Shown: positions 63,224 through 64,000 of the stretch, piece by piece
Layout: each line of letters begins with the position of its first letter
Position numbering within the stretch: the stretch's first letter is position 1
Program-made: the position numbers and the translations under genes
Notes under the pieces: generated by a model
Seen by the model: the letters and a program-made list of their open reading frames with translations, nothing else
Told to the model about the DNA's origin: nothing
Database searches by the model: none
DNA from: Neocallimastix lanati (nom. inval.)
Taxonomy: Eukaryota > Neocallimastigomycota > Neocallimastigomycetes > Neocallimastigales > Neocallimastigaceae
Assembly: GCA_016946835.1 (NCBI GenBank)
Contig: JACVTC010000026.1
Span: 894,001 to 958,000 of the forward strand
Length of the DNA: 64,000 nt
Direction: 5' to 3'

Positions 63224-64000
63224 ATGAATGCCAAGAGGAAAGAATTAAGAGCTTTAAATGAAACAGCTTGGGAAAAAAGAATAGGTATCTTTAGAGATTA
63301 AAATATTAAATAAATATTTAATATTAAATTTAAAAATGAAATTTATAAATTTTTTAAAATGGAAATATTATTATTCAAATATTTAAATATACTTATTTAT
63401 TTATTTTTCTTTATTATTATTATTATTATTTTTTATTTTTATTTTTTTTTTTTTTAAGATTTATCCAAGGAGAAACTTGATGCTTCAATTAAGAAAAACA
63501 CTTCATTTGTTAAAAAACTTAAGGTTTCACTTACAAGTGAAAAGAAAAATGAATTACTTAAAGACATTAAATCATTGAAATTAGAAAAATATATAGCTGA
63601 AGTGGTTTCAGCTATAGCAGAAGCAAAATTAAAAAATCAAGCTGATATAGCAGCAGCAGTAGAAATTTGTTCTTTACTTCACCAACGTTTTCCTGAATTT
63701 TCAAAATTACTTCAAGATGCTTTATTAAAGCAACTCAGCCCAGGAAATTATTCTAGTAGTAATCTTTCGGGTGAACAAAAAGAAAAAGAAGATAGTACTA
63801 GATTAGCTAGGCAAAAAGCTGTATTACCTCTTTTTATAGAATTATATCTTGTTAATGTATTTCGTGATATTTCTTTAAATAAAGAAAAAGAAATGCTAGT
63901 AGTTACTGTTTTAAAAAAATTAGTAAGAGTTTTTATATCAATTTTTTTTATTAAAAATTTTTAAAAATAATAATAATAATATATATATATATATTATATA
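63224..64000 (+). CDS. UPF2: UPF2 (nonsense-mediated decay factor), first exons, partial
   Basis: Exon 1 is 63224-63284 (MNAKRKELRALNETAWEKRI). The intron is 63285-63458 (donor GTATCT, poly-T then AAG acceptor, 174 bases). Exon 2 is 63459-63922, followed by a second intron (donor GTAAGA) that runs out of the window. The joined sequence shows the Upf2 opening: LR.LN..AWE.R, then LDASIKKNTSFVKKLK, then LLKDIKSLKLEKYIAEVVSAIAEAKLK (described in parts) and the first MIF4G helices with AAAVEICSLLHQRFPEFSKLL. Upf2 bridges Upf1 and Upf3 in nonsense-mediated mRNA decay in the cytoplasm. The ATG is chosen because an in-frame stop lies just upstream. The rest of the gene, including the later MIF4G domains and Upf1-binding region, lies outside the window. 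Confidence 0.9.

Overview
The window reads as nuclear DNA of an extremely A+T-rich fungus. Genes are sparse. Intergenic DNA is full of 20-70 nt A or T runs and (ATT)n or (TTTTA)n arrays, and proteins are Asn/Lys-rich. Two host genes carry short AT-rich spliceosomal introns (GTAWRW or GTATNN donors, AG acceptors). Host proteins are a Pcl/Pho80-like cyclin, a Mia40/CHCHD4-type CX9C protein, an Upf2 start and a PP2C-type phosphatase. This fits an anaerobic gut fungus (Neocallimastigomycota) best. That placement is inference from composition and gene style; another AT-rich early-diverging fungus is not excluded.

Layout. 1-39.5 kb is a transposon graveyard. It holds Ty3/gypsy remnants (1-2.6 kb on +, 2.6-4.6 kb on -, 35.4-39.1 kb on +) and a young-looking chromodomain Ty3/gypsy copy (7.4-13.9 kb) lying in an older Ty1/copia remnant. 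It also holds decayed copia copies (13.9-14.8, 14.9-19.1, 19.9-20.7 on -, 21.1-26.1 and 34.2-35.3 kb). A 6.7-kb MULE DNA transposon (26149-32837) encodes a FLYWCH/DDE transposase and carries over 3 kb of internal (TTTTA)n-based satellite. A 5'-end MULE fragment caps the 35-39 kb gypsy remnant.

39.5-64 kb is host territory: a four-exon PP2C-like gene (40.5-43.1 kb, -), a cyclin with a long Asn-rich N-terminus (46.2-48.2 kb, -), a whole-looking copia element with identical LTRs (51.9-57.1 kb), Mia40 (61.1-61.4 kb, -) and the first exons of UPF2 (63.2 kb to the window end, +). The host genes form no operon-like cluster; Mia40 and UPF2 are divergent across about 1.8 kb.

Most unusual signals. (1) Five consecutive hairpins at 4726-4934 share one loop sequence but have different, internally complementary stems, upstream of a gypsy gag. 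(2) A tRNA-like A-box/B-box module sits at nearly the same offset in two related gypsy LTRs. (3) Four copia copies share a 14-nt primer-binding site complementary to the anticodon arm of tRNA-Lys(CUU), implying half-tRNA priming. (4) A higher-order satellite lies inside a MULE. (5) The PP2C protein has an eroded active site.
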